Part shown: positions 12,301 through 24,115 of the stretch, piece after piece
How positions within the stretch are numbered: position 1 is the stretch's first letter
Layout of the letters: every line of letters starts with the position of its first letter
Notes under the pieces: generated by a model
Told to the model about the DNA's origin: nothing
Seen by the model: only the letters and a program-made list of their open reading frames with translations
Databases searched by the model: none
NCBI GenBank assembly: GCA_010405405.1
Contig: MU004238.1
Coordinates: 1,688,374-1,752,373 of the forward strand
Reading direction: 5' to 3'
Origin: Microthyrium microscopicum
Taxonomy: Eukaryota; Ascomycota; Dothideomycetes; Microthyriales; Microthyriaceae
Length of the DNA: 64,000 bases
Made by a program: the position numbers and the translations under genes

Positions 12301-14880
12301 TATAAAATATTTTATCTTCTATATAATTTACTTTATTTACTCTAGATTACTTTATACTAAAGCTAAAATTAGATTAAAAGGAATATATTCTAATACTATA
12401 AGAGTTTCTAAGTTACTACTTAGATTATAGATAGTTACTATAGAATATTTTTTTTCTTATTTATAAATACCTACTTTAGCTTCTTAAATTTTTTTTATAA
12501 AGTTAAGAGAAATAGTAGGTAGACTTAAGTAATATCTCTTAGTACTAAACTTCTTAATATTAATTAACTTTACTAAAAGGTTTCTTAATCTATTAAGCTA
12601 GTTTTTCTTAATTATAATAGATATATTTATTTTACTTCTATACTCTTTATTTAAGACGCTTTTAAAGTTATTCTTACTTAATTACTTATACTTAGGATAT
12701 AGCTAGTTTTAGTAATAGTATTTTTTTTTTTTTATATATATATCTATATAAAGTAATTCTTATAAATAAGGTTTTTAAGTACTTTTCTATTAAGTATCTT
12801 AAGAGTATATATTCTTAAGGAATAAGCCTTTAAAACTTTATAAAAGCTAAACTATACTACTTAGAACTTAGTTTTATTTAAGTTTTTAAGAAGTATATAA
12901 AAACCTATAAAGAACTTAATAATAAAGTCTTTTTTTAAAATTATATTATTATTAATAAGGTTTAAGGCTATAGCTTATTTTAATAAAGTATTATAATAGA
13001 CTTACTTAGTAATTCTAACCTTCTTTAGGTAATCTTTAGTAATTATATAGATAAGAGGTATAATACTAGTTAATTTAGCCTATTTATTTTCTTTTACTTA
13101 GTTTATTTTAAAATCTTTAAAATCTCTTTTATAGATAAGAAAGAAGAGAAATATTTCTAATATAGTATAAGCTTATACTCTAGTAGTATAAACTACTTAA
13201 TTTAGATATAAATCTTAGCTAGCTATAAGTTTTCTTTTTAAGAACTTAGTTAAGAATATATCTAGTAAGCTATTAAATTTTTTAACCTTTTTATTAGACT
13301 AGGAGTTATATAAAGCTATTAAGTAGTACTTAGTCTTTATTTATTATAATAAGAATAAAATTACGTTTAAAATAAATTAAGGTCTATTATTTAAAGTTAA
13401 TAATTAAAAAGGACTATATTCTAAAATAATTTTTCTATAGATAAATTCTATAACTATAAAAGTAGTAGTATTTAGTATTACTTTTATAATAAACTATCTT
13501 ATAGTATAGTTAATTATATAAATAATATACTAGTTCTTAAGAAGACTCTATAAAAGTTTACTAATTAAGTTAATTTTCTAAGCCTTAAATAGCTATAGGT
13601 TTTATACTTAATAGTAAGACTTATATTTAGGCTTACTTTAATCTATCTATTAAACTTAATATATAGAATAGAACTTAGTAAATTCTTAGAAGTTATCCTC
13701 TATTCCTAACTACTAACTCTTTAGTTTAAGAATACTAGTAAGGCTTATATATAATAAGTACTTATACTAATTATATATTTTCTTAATAAGGTCTTAGTAA
13801 TAAAGAGAATAAATATAGAGTAAACTAGTAAGTATCTTAGCTTTAATAGAATCTTTTTCTAAGAATAAATACTTATATTTTTTTTTAATATTACTATTAG
13901 GATTAATCTAAAAATAATTAAGAACGCTTTTTTAAAGCTTCTTCTATATACTAGTAGAAATAATATAATCTTTCTTTTTTAATACTTTTTATAAGCTCTA
14001 TATATAGAGAGCTTCTTATTCTTTTTACTCTTATAAGGATTCTAATAGGGTAGCTTATACCTTAAAAGATAAATTATTATTATTATTTTTAGACTCTATT
14101 TCCTAAATAGTATTAATTTATCCTTCTTAAAAGTTTAAATAATAACTAAGAGTATTAAGAATTACTACTTAAAAACTCTTATAATATATAAAGATAAGAT
14201 TAAATTCTTAGAACTTTTTAATCTATTAAGTAATATATTAGATATTATTTTTAATTATATTTATATACTATAAGCTATTATAATCTATAATTACTTTAGT
14301 AGTCTTCTTTAGAAAGTAATATTAATATCTCTTAATTATATTCTTAACTATAAAAAGCTCTTTCTTATATACTAGATAGTTAAGTTTAGCTTTACTTAGC
14401 TTATAGCTATTAAAAGTAACTAAGTATTATTTACTCTAGTTATTTTTTTATACTAGCTTATAACTAATTATATAATCTAAAGTATTTATCTAGAGTTTTA
14501 TAGGCTTTTATAAATTATATACTACTAAGATAAGTAATAAAGTTAATAAAGTCTTAATTCTATTAAAGGCTATAGTATATTAATAAGTCTAAGTAATAAA
14601 GTAGTATTTCTTTTTTTTAATATTTAAGTTAGCCTTCTTTAGAAGGTTAAAGATAAAGGTAGTAATCTTAGTAAAGTTCTTAATATATTACTAGTAGTAT
14701 AAGGTAAAATTAAAGAATTAATATACTTTATATATATTTTTAGTTATAAGCTAAAACTTAATTAAGGTAGTCTTTTTATATAAGGATTAAATTTACTAAT
14801 TTTCTACTTTATAGCTATAAAATTTAATCTTTTTAACTCTAAAGACGTATTTATTAGAATAAGTATAAAGCTTATTATTC

Positions 14881-15251
14881 TAAAAGATTTTTAAAACCTA
14901 GGTAATATACTTATAATATTCTTCTATAATATTTAAGTAAATAATAATATTATTTAAGTAAATAACTACGTAGGTTAATAGAAAGAGTTAAAGAAATATA
15001 TTTATTATATATTAAAAGAATAATAGCATATTTATTAATTTAAAAGATATAATAAGGAACTTATACTTCCTAAACTTAGTATTAAAGGCTATTTTCTTAA
15101 TATTTTTTTCTATTATATAGATTTACTAATAGCTTAATAGGAAGTTAAGCTTAAAGAAAAATTTTACTTTACTAATAGTATTAAAATACTTATTAATCTA
15201 TAGTAAGGAATAAGTATTCTTACGTATAACTATATTAAGTAAATAGTAGTT
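14881..15251 (-). pseudogene. Gypsy reverse transcriptase core, dead
   Basis: Translating the minus strand gives a degenerate RT palm. A block like 'NYYLLN' at 15251 matches the family D-Y-R-x-L-N motif. 'ISKVKFFFKLN' follows, where 'F.K.D' is usual. Ninety-six codons after the first block comes 'YLNNIIIYL', the YxDD box of gypsy elements with both Asp codons turned to Asn by G-to-A change. In-frame TAG/TAA codons stand where Gln or Trp would be. The order and spacing fit Ty3/gypsy pol and set the element's strand. The product is non-functional. Confidence 0.82.
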
Positions 15252-18200
15252 AATATATATTCTTTATTTTCCTTCTAGCTTTAATACAAATAAGATAAAA
15301 AAACTTTAAAAACTTTCTAAGACTCTAATAAGTTCTTTAGTAAGTAGTTCTTAAATCTACTTTTCTTATTCTTTTAGTTATAAGCTAGATATTTAATAAT
15401 AAGCCTAGTTATAAAGAGAGACGTCCTTTATAGAGATTTTATAATTAAACTTAGAATATAGTAAGAGTTTAAGAAGGATATAATAAAAGGACTTATAATA
15501 ATTATTTAAAAGTTTCTATATATCTTTATCTTTTAGAGCAAGTTTATTAATATTAAGGTTATTAGTTATTAAGAAGATATTAGGCTATTCTTATATTTCT
15601 TAAATTAGCTAAAGAACACTCTTAACTTTATCTTTTACTCTTTTTACTCTATTTTAAAGTATTTAAAAAATTATATAAAGAGAGCTAGCTATAAACTACT
15701 CTATTTATTCTAAGTAGCTTCTCTTATTCTAAAGAGGCTCTACTTAGCGTTTTATAGTAAGCTTATAAATATATAAGCCTTTTAAGTATTACTCTATAAG
15801 CTTAATTTACTTTATTATCTAGTTAATCTATAGATTATATAATTAGAACTATAAGAGTCTAAAAATAATATTAAGATTAAAGATATCTAAGATATAAGCC
15901 TTAAAGTAGCTATAAAAGGTTCTAATATAATAAAGTAAGTAAATCCTAAAGAAAGTTATAATTATATAGCTATCTATAAGAATAACTTCTTTCTCTAGAA
16001 TAAATATTATAAGAGCTTTAAGTTTCCTAATAATCTTTTAACTAATATAAATAAAGTTAGCTTCTAAGTCTAAGAAAGCTATAATTTTAATAGAATAATT
16101 TTTATAATATAAGTAAATAAGTAGATATAAGAGAGTATTACTATATCTACTTATATAGTTAAGGAAAGCTTATTAGTTATTATATAAATAAATAAAGTAT
16201 TCTAGTTCTAAGCTAGAAGATTCTTATTTATCTCTTAGTAATAATAGTTTTTTAAACTCTATTATTATTAGTTAAGCTTTTTATAATCTATAGCGCAATA
16301 GCTAAGTTTACTATAATTTTAGTACTTAAGTTTAGAATTATTTATAAAAGCTTTTCTATTTTTAGAGTCTTTTTTATAAGAAGGCTATAACTTCTTATTA
16401 AAGTTAAATTTCTTAGAGTATTAAGTATTATATTATCTTCTAGGATAGTAACTATAGCTATTTATAGTATTAAGCTACTCTAAATTATTATTATTTAACT
16501 TAGGCTTATTATTAGTATAGCTATTATTATTAACTTCTTTAAGATATTTCTTAAAACTAGTATTTAGAGTAAGCTTTTTATCTTCTTTAAAACTAAAGGA
16601 AATTTTATTAAGCTACCTTAGCCTATAAGCATTATAAGTATTATATATATTCTTATAGAAGTTTATATTATATTTAATAATCTTTTATTTAAAGGCTAAA
16701 ATATTAATTATAGAATTAAGAATAGTACTATGCCTATACTTAGCTTTAAAGATAACTTATTCTTTAAGGCCTCTTTAAATTTAGATACTTAATTTATAAT
16801 TAGTAAGTATAGGATTTATTTAAGTCTATAGAATATAAAGATAATAAATAAATTCCTTAGTAAATAAAACCTATAATATATAGTTCTACTAAATACTAAT
16901 CTTAAGTATATCTTTTTTAATACTAAATATAGGTTAAAAATAGGTAAAGAAGTAAAATAAACTTTTAAGTATCTTAAACTTCTCTATAACCTATTATTAA
17001 GCTAAATTAGCCTATAGAAAACGTTACTTAATAAGGAGATATTTTCTAACCTTAATAATTTTCTATTACTTAGGTAGGGTAGAATCTAATAGGATAATAT
17101 CCTTATTAGCTTTAAAGATATAAAGAAGACTCTTAGTCTAGGTATTATACTTACTTAGTTTCTTAGAGAATAAACTATTAGGAAGTATCTTAAACTTAGT
17201 TAAATATTATCTTTATTTCTAAAGAACGTCTCTTATTATCTTAATAAGTTTTTAGGGGCTAAAGGTTTAGAAGAGTAATTTAATAGTCTTATCTAACTTC
17301 TTACTTAGCTTTTTTATAAAGTCTAAGTAAGTAATATTTATTTATAAAGTATCTTAAGTTAACGCCTATATCTAGGTATAAGCCTTAATTTTATCTATTT
17401 AATAATTTTAAGTACGTAGAGTAAACTTATTTACGTTAAAGTAAAAGGTTAATTTAATAATATAATTTACTATCTTTTATTACTAGGTATATTAGATATC
17501 CTTTATAAGTTTAAGGCTATAATCTTATTTAATTTACCTATTAGTAATAAAGTAAAATAATACTTCTTAAAGAAGAATAAGCCTATTTATAAACTACTAA
17601 TTTCTATTATTATTACGTTAAAAAGTTTAGTTATAGGTCTAAGAAACGTAGTTAAATCCTTTAGGAGTATAGTTCTAAGTCTAAGAGAGAGTTTATAGTT
17701 TAGTAAGAAGATAGTTAATAGTCTAGAGATTAACTTACTATACGTTAATAAAATAGTTTAAGGCTTAAGGCCCTAATTACTAAATATTAATAACCTAAGT
17801 TATAAAGTTAAGACTAAGATTTAGTATACTAGAAAGGTTATCTAGTAATATAAGAGTAAGTTACTTATTCTAAAGATTTAGGTTAATAATCTAAGCTTAG
17901 TATTATATCTACTAAGTATTTTATTCTATAGCTTAGGCTATAATATTATTATACTAGTTATTTATTTTAGTAAAGAGAAGTAATAGTTTTAATAAAGAGT
18001 ATAATCTTAGTAAAGTAAAAAAAAAGTCTTAAGATCTAAAAGTTCTTATACTAAAGTTAGTTAAATAGAATCTAGAGTTAGAAGATTATTTTAAGGTAGA
18101 TTTTTATACTTCCTTAATATAAATAAGATTTTAATCTAATTTCCTAAGATAACTTAAGGCTAAGAGTCTACGTTATTACTTATTAGCTTTAATCTATATA

Positions 18201-18629
18201 GTAAAGTTCTTATAACGTTATTCTAAAAGATTTTTTAAGAAGAAATTCTTATATTTTATCTAATAGCTATATAATTAATATAGCAAAGGTTAGTAGGGAT
18301 AAAGAGGATATTATTATAAGAGAGATAATTTTTATAATATATTTAATAATTTTTAAAATAGTAGTTTAAATTAAAGATAATTTAAGATATTTTTAGAATA
18401 TATTATAGTAAGGAATATTATTATATATAAATCTTAAGAATTATTTCCTAATATATAGTTATTAAGTATTAGGCTATAATAAGGCTAGCTAATTAAGAGA
18501 TAATATTCTTAGAGTATATTTTACTAAATATTAATCCTAAGTAATTATTAATAATAAGATAAATCTAGGGATTTCTATAAGAGGTCTATTATCTAGAGGT
18601 CTTAATTAAATTAAATTATTACTACTAGA

Positions 18630-18781
18630 TATTATAAGAATATAAGAAATAAAGCGTAGTTAATTACTATAGGAGTTTAAGGGCCTAATATAGTTTTTAG
18701 AATATACTAATTAGGGGATTATGTTATCCTTAATTAGGTCCTATAATTATCTAATCCCTTGGCATGTTCTTTATTACAACA
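18630..18781 (-). repeat. Right (5') LTR
   Basis: 152 bp. Read on the minus strand it begins TGTTG, the usual TG start of an LTR. It is less mutated than the left copy at several sites, for example in the last 30 bases. Confidence 0.93.
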
Positions 18782-19124
18782 CTAGAGAACGTCTTAGCTA
18801 GATGGACCCTACGCGAATACTAGTACCCAGCCATACAAGCGTAGAATAACTCGAAATGGAATGGTCTCCTAGTTGCGACTAACAGGACTAATCTCGCCCA
18901 ACACGGACTACCGCATTTATCGGAAAAGCGCAGACCCGTGAGAATGAGAGTCGCCAGAGATGAAGAAAATTTGCAGAAACTTTTAGGTCATTTCTGTGCT
19001 CGCGTGTACGTATACAAAGCTGGCACGGTGGGATACAAGAGCGCGTGTGGTTGGAGACTTGGAGAGGAAATGACGCTAATGCATGCCAAGGGTGTGATCC
19101 GAGCACCGCGCTAAGCATTTTAGG

Positions 19125-19133
19125 TTATCTGAT
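19125..19133 (-). promoter_or_regulatory. Putative SREA-type GATA site (first of a pair)
   Basis: TTATCTGAT, the reverse complement of ATCAGATAA, an exact ATCWGATAA match. It sits in an imperfect direct repeat, GTTATCTGATCCGC, with the site 22 bp further on. It was about 670 bp upstream of the monooxygenase paralogue before the LTR insertion. Confidence 0.6.
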
Positions 19134-19146
19134 CCGCCTTTTTAAG

Positions 19147-19155
19147 TTATCTGAT
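19147..19155 (-). promoter_or_regulatory. Putative SREA-type GATA site (second of a pair)
   Basis: TTATCTGAT within the second copy of the GTTATCTGATCCGC repeat. The 22-bp spacing puts both sites on about the same helical face (two turns). Confidence 0.6.
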
Positions 19156-19845
19156 CCGCTCAATGCAGCTAATCCTTGTCTCCAGTCCCCAATAGCGAGG
19201 ATTTGCATGATTGACCTGAGGTGATGCCCACATTTGCTCGAAAATGAGGAAATCCAATTTCGGGCAGTTTCTAAGCTAAAGATACCTTCGCAAAATCTGG
19301 ACTCTAGTGCTCACTTGGCTACTAAAATATTTAGTCAGTCGTCAATAGCGGCCTCGGGATTTCACTCAGGCATGCAGCTACCGGTATGAAGTCAAATGGC
19401 AATTTGAGTCTACATCGAAAAGCATTTCTCGGGAAGAGGTTACATAATGTTATGAGACAATATGTAGCTCTATAGATTGTGTAGGCTCGCAAGCTTTGAG
19501 TGTGCTTTGGCACTGAAAATATTCTGCGCCAGTAAAAAAGCCAATCGTCAGGATGAGTGCCATGAATTGTGTGTATTCCCAAAATAAATCAGCACTCAAA
19601 GGATATCATGGTGTTCATATTGGAATGAGCGCTTGAAAGATACATAGAACAAACACCTTCGCTCTGGTTATTAACCTCATTAAGGCATCTCATTTCACCA
19701 AATGTTTATAACGAATAAATATAGAAATCCAGATATGCATATTCAGATTGGAATAGTTATTATGTGTTCTCTAGTACTAAGCTAAGTACGTATACTACAC
19801 GTCATCCTTTGTATTCTCTCATTTTGTCAACATAAACGTTTAGGC

Positions 19846-21774
19846 TTAGAAGACTAGTCCCTTAGTTTGCTTGACGCGGTTGACGTTGACATCCTTAATC
19901 ATAAACACCCAAATCAGTGAAGTTGCCATGATGCAGACACCAGCAGTGCACATATACTTCTGTGCCACAGCATAAGATGTGATGATAGCATCCCGCACAG
20001 GATCGCCCATGGGGTAACTCAGTTGAGTATCGAGATCATTGTAGATATCCGTGAGATTAGCTTGCGCATAGTCAGGAAGATTCTTGGCCAAAGCTTCCGG
20101 GAAGGTGTTTGTCCAGACAGCGCCAGAAATTGAGTTCCCAATGGCGCCGCCAATGTATCCAAACAGTCCAAGTAAAGCCAAAACAGCTGCGAATTGCTCA
20201 TGCTCAACAACAGACATGATGGATATTTGTTGAGTCAAGATGAGAGTGCCGCCGGAGATAGCTATGAATATCTGGCACATGACCACGTAGCCAACGCTCC
20301 AGCCTGGCTGTCTGAAATAAATCATAAGTCCAATGCCTAAGATATCCATGGGAACAGCGATGATCATGATCCACTTGAAATGTCCAGTTTTGCGGACCAG
20401 ATATCCAATAAAGAAAGTCCAGATTCCAGATACAACGTCAAAGACGCTGCCAACATATCCAGCCTCTGAAATGCCAAGGTTATGAACCACCTGTAGATAA
20501 GAGGTAAAATAACCGCTCCAGCAATAATATCCGACTTGAAAAGCAAGGGTCAACATGCAAGTACCCAGAACTGAGCGATGCAGTAGAATGCTGAATGGTA
20601 AGAAAGGCTTCGGGGCGAGGAACTTTTCGTATAGGACAAAAGCGATGAGTAACACGAAGCCGAGGACGAGCATGGCAATGATGTGTGGTGTTTTCCATTG
20701 GTCGACGGCATCTCCAGCAATCGAGAAAGGGAGGAGGAAGAGACAGAAGCCAGCTGCGAATAGAAATACACCAAAGGCTGTTGACATATGAGCTCAGGTT
20801 GCATACTCAGGATTCCAAGGAGAACATACCGTCCACATCAACAATATAAAACCAGATACTCTGGTTCCATTTCCTACCACTGTTCCTGGGAGTCAACAGT
20901 CCTGATTTCTTTGCCTTCTGCTGCCAAAGCATAAGGGTAATGAATAATGGCGCAGCTACGACTGGCAAGATGATGCAGAAAATACCAAAGGCCCATTGCC
21001 AACTGATTTTCTCATAAAAACCTTCAGCCGCTTTGGGACCTGCAAAAGCGGTGATGATATACGGCGATGAGGTAAAAGCATAAGCCAGAGCTCGATTTTT
21101 AAGGGAAGTGACATCAGCAGTAACGACGTCACAAGAGTAGATGAGCGCATCGAAGCCGACAGTGTAAAAGACCTGTCATGTTCATCAGTACCAATCTCGA
21201 ATATAAATAAGCATAGCTGCCTACCTGTGCTGCCGCGAATGTCTCCACGTTTGTCGTTTTGGCCATCAAGATCAATCCCAAAGTTGCTACGCAAAGCGCA
21301 ACCGCGAAACCTTGTGGTCGACCCCACAGGTCAAGTAATCTCGACACAGCAAGCCGCAAGGAGCCAGCCATGACATTGGACACAATGTATATTGTTGGTA
21401 CCAAAGAGTGAGCTGCAAAATCTGACAAGACAAAAGGCGTCAAGTTGCTGGTGATTGAAGATTGGAAAGCATTGGCAAAATACACCAGCCAGATTCTACA
21501 AACATCAGCATGGGGTTTCTTCGAATGTGTATGCCACTCACGATGCGAAGACAGTAATCAAGAATGGTTTTGTCCATGTCAGAGTAATGGCTTCAGCGTT
21601 CCGAACTCCATTCTGTACTTCTGGATCTGGTACGTCACTGAGACTTTCCGAGACATCTCTGGTGTTTTCGGCCACATTTTTATCTTCGGCAGAGATATGG
21701 ACTGGCTCTTCGTGCAGACTGCTTGGCTCATTCTCGAGGCGAGATCTAAAGCGAGATCTCACTTTGGAAAACAT
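19846..21774 (-). CDS. mirB: MirB-like siderophore-iron MFS transporter (SIT family)
   Basis: Plasma-membrane major-facilitator importer of ferri-siderophores, expected to take up the product of this locus. Four exons (21542-21774, 21225-21495, 20830-21172, 19846-20777), with introns of 46, 52 and 52 bp, join in frame to 592 aa. A charged cytosolic N-terminus of about 70 aa is followed by the SIT-family block 'WLVYFANAFQSSITSNLTPF'. About 14 hydrophobic segments follow, as is usual for SIT proteins, with 'GRPQGF' in an early loop and a long final luminal loop ('DYAQANLTDIYNDL'). It is divergent from the ABC transporter gene. Two SREA-type sites lie about 550-590 bp upstream. Assignment to MirB rather than another SIT (MirD, Sit1) is by context. 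Confidence 0.88.
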
Positions 21775-22317
21775 GGTGTTGATTGTTCAAGACGACAAAC
21801 TAATTGATAGTTCGAGATGTTGGACGAAAAAAAAGACTAGCAGCCAAGACAGGAATCCCAAAGTCTGGAATTTGGGGACAATAATGATCTCTGCAGCGAT
21901 CACTGACACTAACATACTGTCGACCAGCAACATATCACGGCTTGACGAGTAAAAACCTTGAAGCATCTAGAATATGCAGGCGTAGGCCGAAGCCGGAGGA
22001 TTCGTCGCAAAGTTGACGACCGGGCATAGCGAGCAATTGCATGTTTTACTCTCTAAAGCCCCATTGAAGGACATGACTTTAGAAGATTTACCCAAAAACT
22101 CGAGTTTGTCCACAAAGCAAGAGAGCAAGAAGGAGTTCAGAAGGCATACTACAGACTGGGAAATCCCTGCAGCCCCACATGCATGGACCCAGGATTGCAT
22201 TAGCGTTCCCATCGTGGCCTACCAGGAAGGTTAAAGTTCAAAAACGTTGCTCACGATGCAAGCGCCGTTCCCAGTGGACTGGTAAAGTGGCTGGAAACCC
22301 ACGCACATCCTGGGCTC

Positions 22318-22326
22318 ATCTGATAA
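22318..22326 (+). promoter_or_regulatory. Putative SREA-type GATA site
   Basis: ATCTGATAA, an exact ATCWGATAA match, 544 bp upstream of the MFS start. A near match TTATCTAAT follows at 22330. Confidence 0.6.
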
Positions 22327-22352
22327 AAGTTATCTAATCGAAAATGAAAATC

Positions 22353-22361
22353 TTATCTGAT
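22353..22361 (-). promoter_or_regulatory. Putative SREA-type GATA site
   Basis: TTATCTGAT, 27 bp after the previous site and in opposite orientation. It is now about 1.75 kb from the ABC transporter ATG. Without the hAT element it would be about 400 bp away. Confidence 0.6.
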
Positions 22362-22435
22362 CCCGTGCTAGTGTTTTCAAATTTTCATCTCCTTCTTCCT
22401 TCGAGCAGCCCAGCTCTGTCGTTGCGTCTTCGCGG

Positions 22436-23784
22436 CAGTGTTGGAACTCGAGTTAGTATAGTCGAGTACTAGTACTAGTACGGCTAGTATAGGATTATTT
22501 TAATACTAACTCGACTAGACTAGTCTAATCAAGATCTAGGACTAGTACTAGTACTATACCAGTCTAGAATTATATAATAAATACTCTACTAGTACTTAAG
22601 TACTAGTACTAGTATTACTAGTATACTAGTAGTAGTTTTATATATAGATTAGGGTTAATATTATAGGGTTATTTTTATATTATTTAATTTAGAATTTTAC
22701 GTAGATTACAATAGTGTTATTAGTTTTCTAATAGCTAGTCTTATTCTATAGTTATTATACTTTAAACATAAAGTTATTTAATTATATTATATTTTTAAAG
22801 GTTATTTAGTTATATAGCACTTAATATTATAAATTACTTAATAATATCTTAGATTTAGTATTCTAGATTTATAATACATATAAAAATATAAAAATTAGAG
22901 CTAAATATACTAATAATTAGTTTAAATACTAATATTTAGAAGTTAGGAGTATAAAACAATTAAGAAAAAGAGATAAGTTTATATAAATAACTTAATAGTA
23001 GTAAATTTTAAGATAAATATATAAATTATTATATATTTAGATTCGTTAAAGTATAAAGAAAACAGCCCTAGAGTTAGTTTTTAAATAAATAGCTTATATA
23101 CTAATATATATTAGTATTTAAAAGTTTTTAATAAATAAATTAATAAAAGTTTAAGTTTTATATTTTAAATACTAGTAAATAAGAAAAACTATTATTACTA
23201 CCTTCTAGAGCTAGTAATAAGGATTATAAAAATATATAGAACTTATACTAAATATAGCTAAAAGCTATTATAACTTATATTTAAAGATTTTAATTAGAAT
23301 ATAAAAGTAAATAATAACTATTAACCTAAAATATATAAAGGTTTTACTTATAATATAATACTAAATAGGTATAACTAATTCTAAGCTATTTAATACTATA
23401 GCTTTTTATTCTTAACTTCTTTTAGTTATATCTTAATACTAATTATAAATATATTAATATTTAGTTTTATATTCTTTATAACTCTATAACTAATAGAGCT
23501 ATACTAAATCTAAGACTAGATCTAGATTCTTTAGATTTAGAGCTATAAAAAGGTATATTATATCACGTGACTAGTATCTTAGCAAGTACTCTAATATACT
23601 ATAGTATTACTATACTAGACTAGAGTATTAATTAGTTAGTACTAGTACTAACTCGTTCTAAAAAATTCTAATACTAGTACTAGTACTAGACTAGTTAGAT
23701 TATTTAAAATACTAGACTACTAGTACTCGAGTACTAGTATACTATACTAGACTAGTTTTAGTACTAACTCGAGTGCCAACACTG
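22436..23784. mobile_element. hAT-like DNA transposon remnant, AT-saturated, 1.35 kb
   Basis: The ends are inverted repeats: left CAGTGTTGGAACTCGAG, right end the complement of CAGTGTTGGCACTCGAG. An exact 8-bp target duplication CTTCGCGG flanks them (22428-22435 and 23785-23792). The 8-bp duplication and CAGTG termini are typical of the hAT superfamily. Subterminal zones are rich in repeated CTAGTACT-type motifs on both sides. The interior is AT-rich with few CpA/TpG, consistent with RIP, and no transposase can be read. At 1.35 kb it is either a non-autonomous copy or an internally deleted one. Confidence 0.88.
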
Positions 23785-23792
23785 CTTCGCGG

Positions 23793-24115
23793 CAGGTTTT
23801 GCAGGCTTGGAAGCACCATCAGATGTGCTTTCTTTTGGCCCTGGCTCTTTTGCTCGTGATTCACCGCGGTCAGTCCGACTAACCCAGACAAGGTCAAGAT
23901 GGGCGGTAGCTTGACCCGCTCGTTTTCGTCGATGGAGACGGCGTCCTGTTTATGGGATTGTCCTCTACTAGCCAAGGAATGCGGCGATGCCGGAAATGAA
24001 TTTACGCTTGCGCGAGAATGCCTGGATTCCATGGCTTCTATGTAGGGTCTGGTTCTGGAGATAGTTAGACACCTAGGGTGTTACTCCAAAATTTGAACAA
24101 TGTCAATTCTTGACA
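23793..24115. other. Upstream region of the ABC transporter
   Basis: About 320 bp between the hAT element and the ABC start. On the minus strand a frame beginning with ATG at 24032 is open into the transposon, but no known protein is recognised. No GATA site is seen on this side. Confidence 0.5.

Larger units (their letters stand above)
9180..18781 (-). mobile_element. RIP-mutated Ty3/gypsy-type LTR retrotransposon, 9.6 kb
   Basis: Full-length element bounded by two 152-bp LTRs and flanked by a 5-bp target duplication CTAGA (9175-9179 and 18782-18786). It is transcribed on the minus strand by design: a purine tract (AAGGAAGAA, minus sense, 9332-9340) adjoins the left (3') LTR, and reverse transcriptase reads on minus. 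The interior is extremely AT-rich and almost lacks CpA and TpG, with TpA in excess, which is the classical RIP signature. All reading frames are full of TAA/TAG stops. About 3 kb between the presumed integrase and the 3' LTR is unexplained. The element splits the promoter region of the monooxygenase paralogue. Structure and orientation are seen directly; the RIP cause is inferred from dinucleotide bias. Confidence 0.93.
18787..19845. other. Intergenic region beyond the LTR element
   Basis: About 1.06 kb of normal composition between the retroelement and the 3' end of the MFS gene. Before the insertion it would have been the distal promoter of the monooxygenase paralogue. It holds two SREA-type GATA sites 22 bp apart. 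The short open frames here (18888-19118, 19331-19582) have no recognisable product. Confidence 0.6.
21775..22435. other. Promoter side of the MFS gene, up to the hAT element
   Basis: 660 bp of normal composition with two SREA-type sites near its distal end. A 73-codon plus-strand frame (22013-22234) is not recognised and is probably chance. Confidence 0.55.

Noticed and set aside
18625-18629. A second CTAGA directly before the right LTR
   Set aside because: It lies inside the element, at the position of the primer-binding region. The true duplication is the pair outside the two LTRs, so this one is taken as chance.
9180-18781. AT-rich block as a centromere or isochore
   Set aside because: Matching LTRs, a target duplication and recognisable reverse transcriptase explain it as one RIP-mutated retroelement.
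23742-24032. 96-codon minus-strand frame starting with ATG next to the ABC gene
   Set aside because: Its last codons lie in the hAT terminal repeat, and the remainder is low-complexity with no match; it is in the likely ABC promoter.
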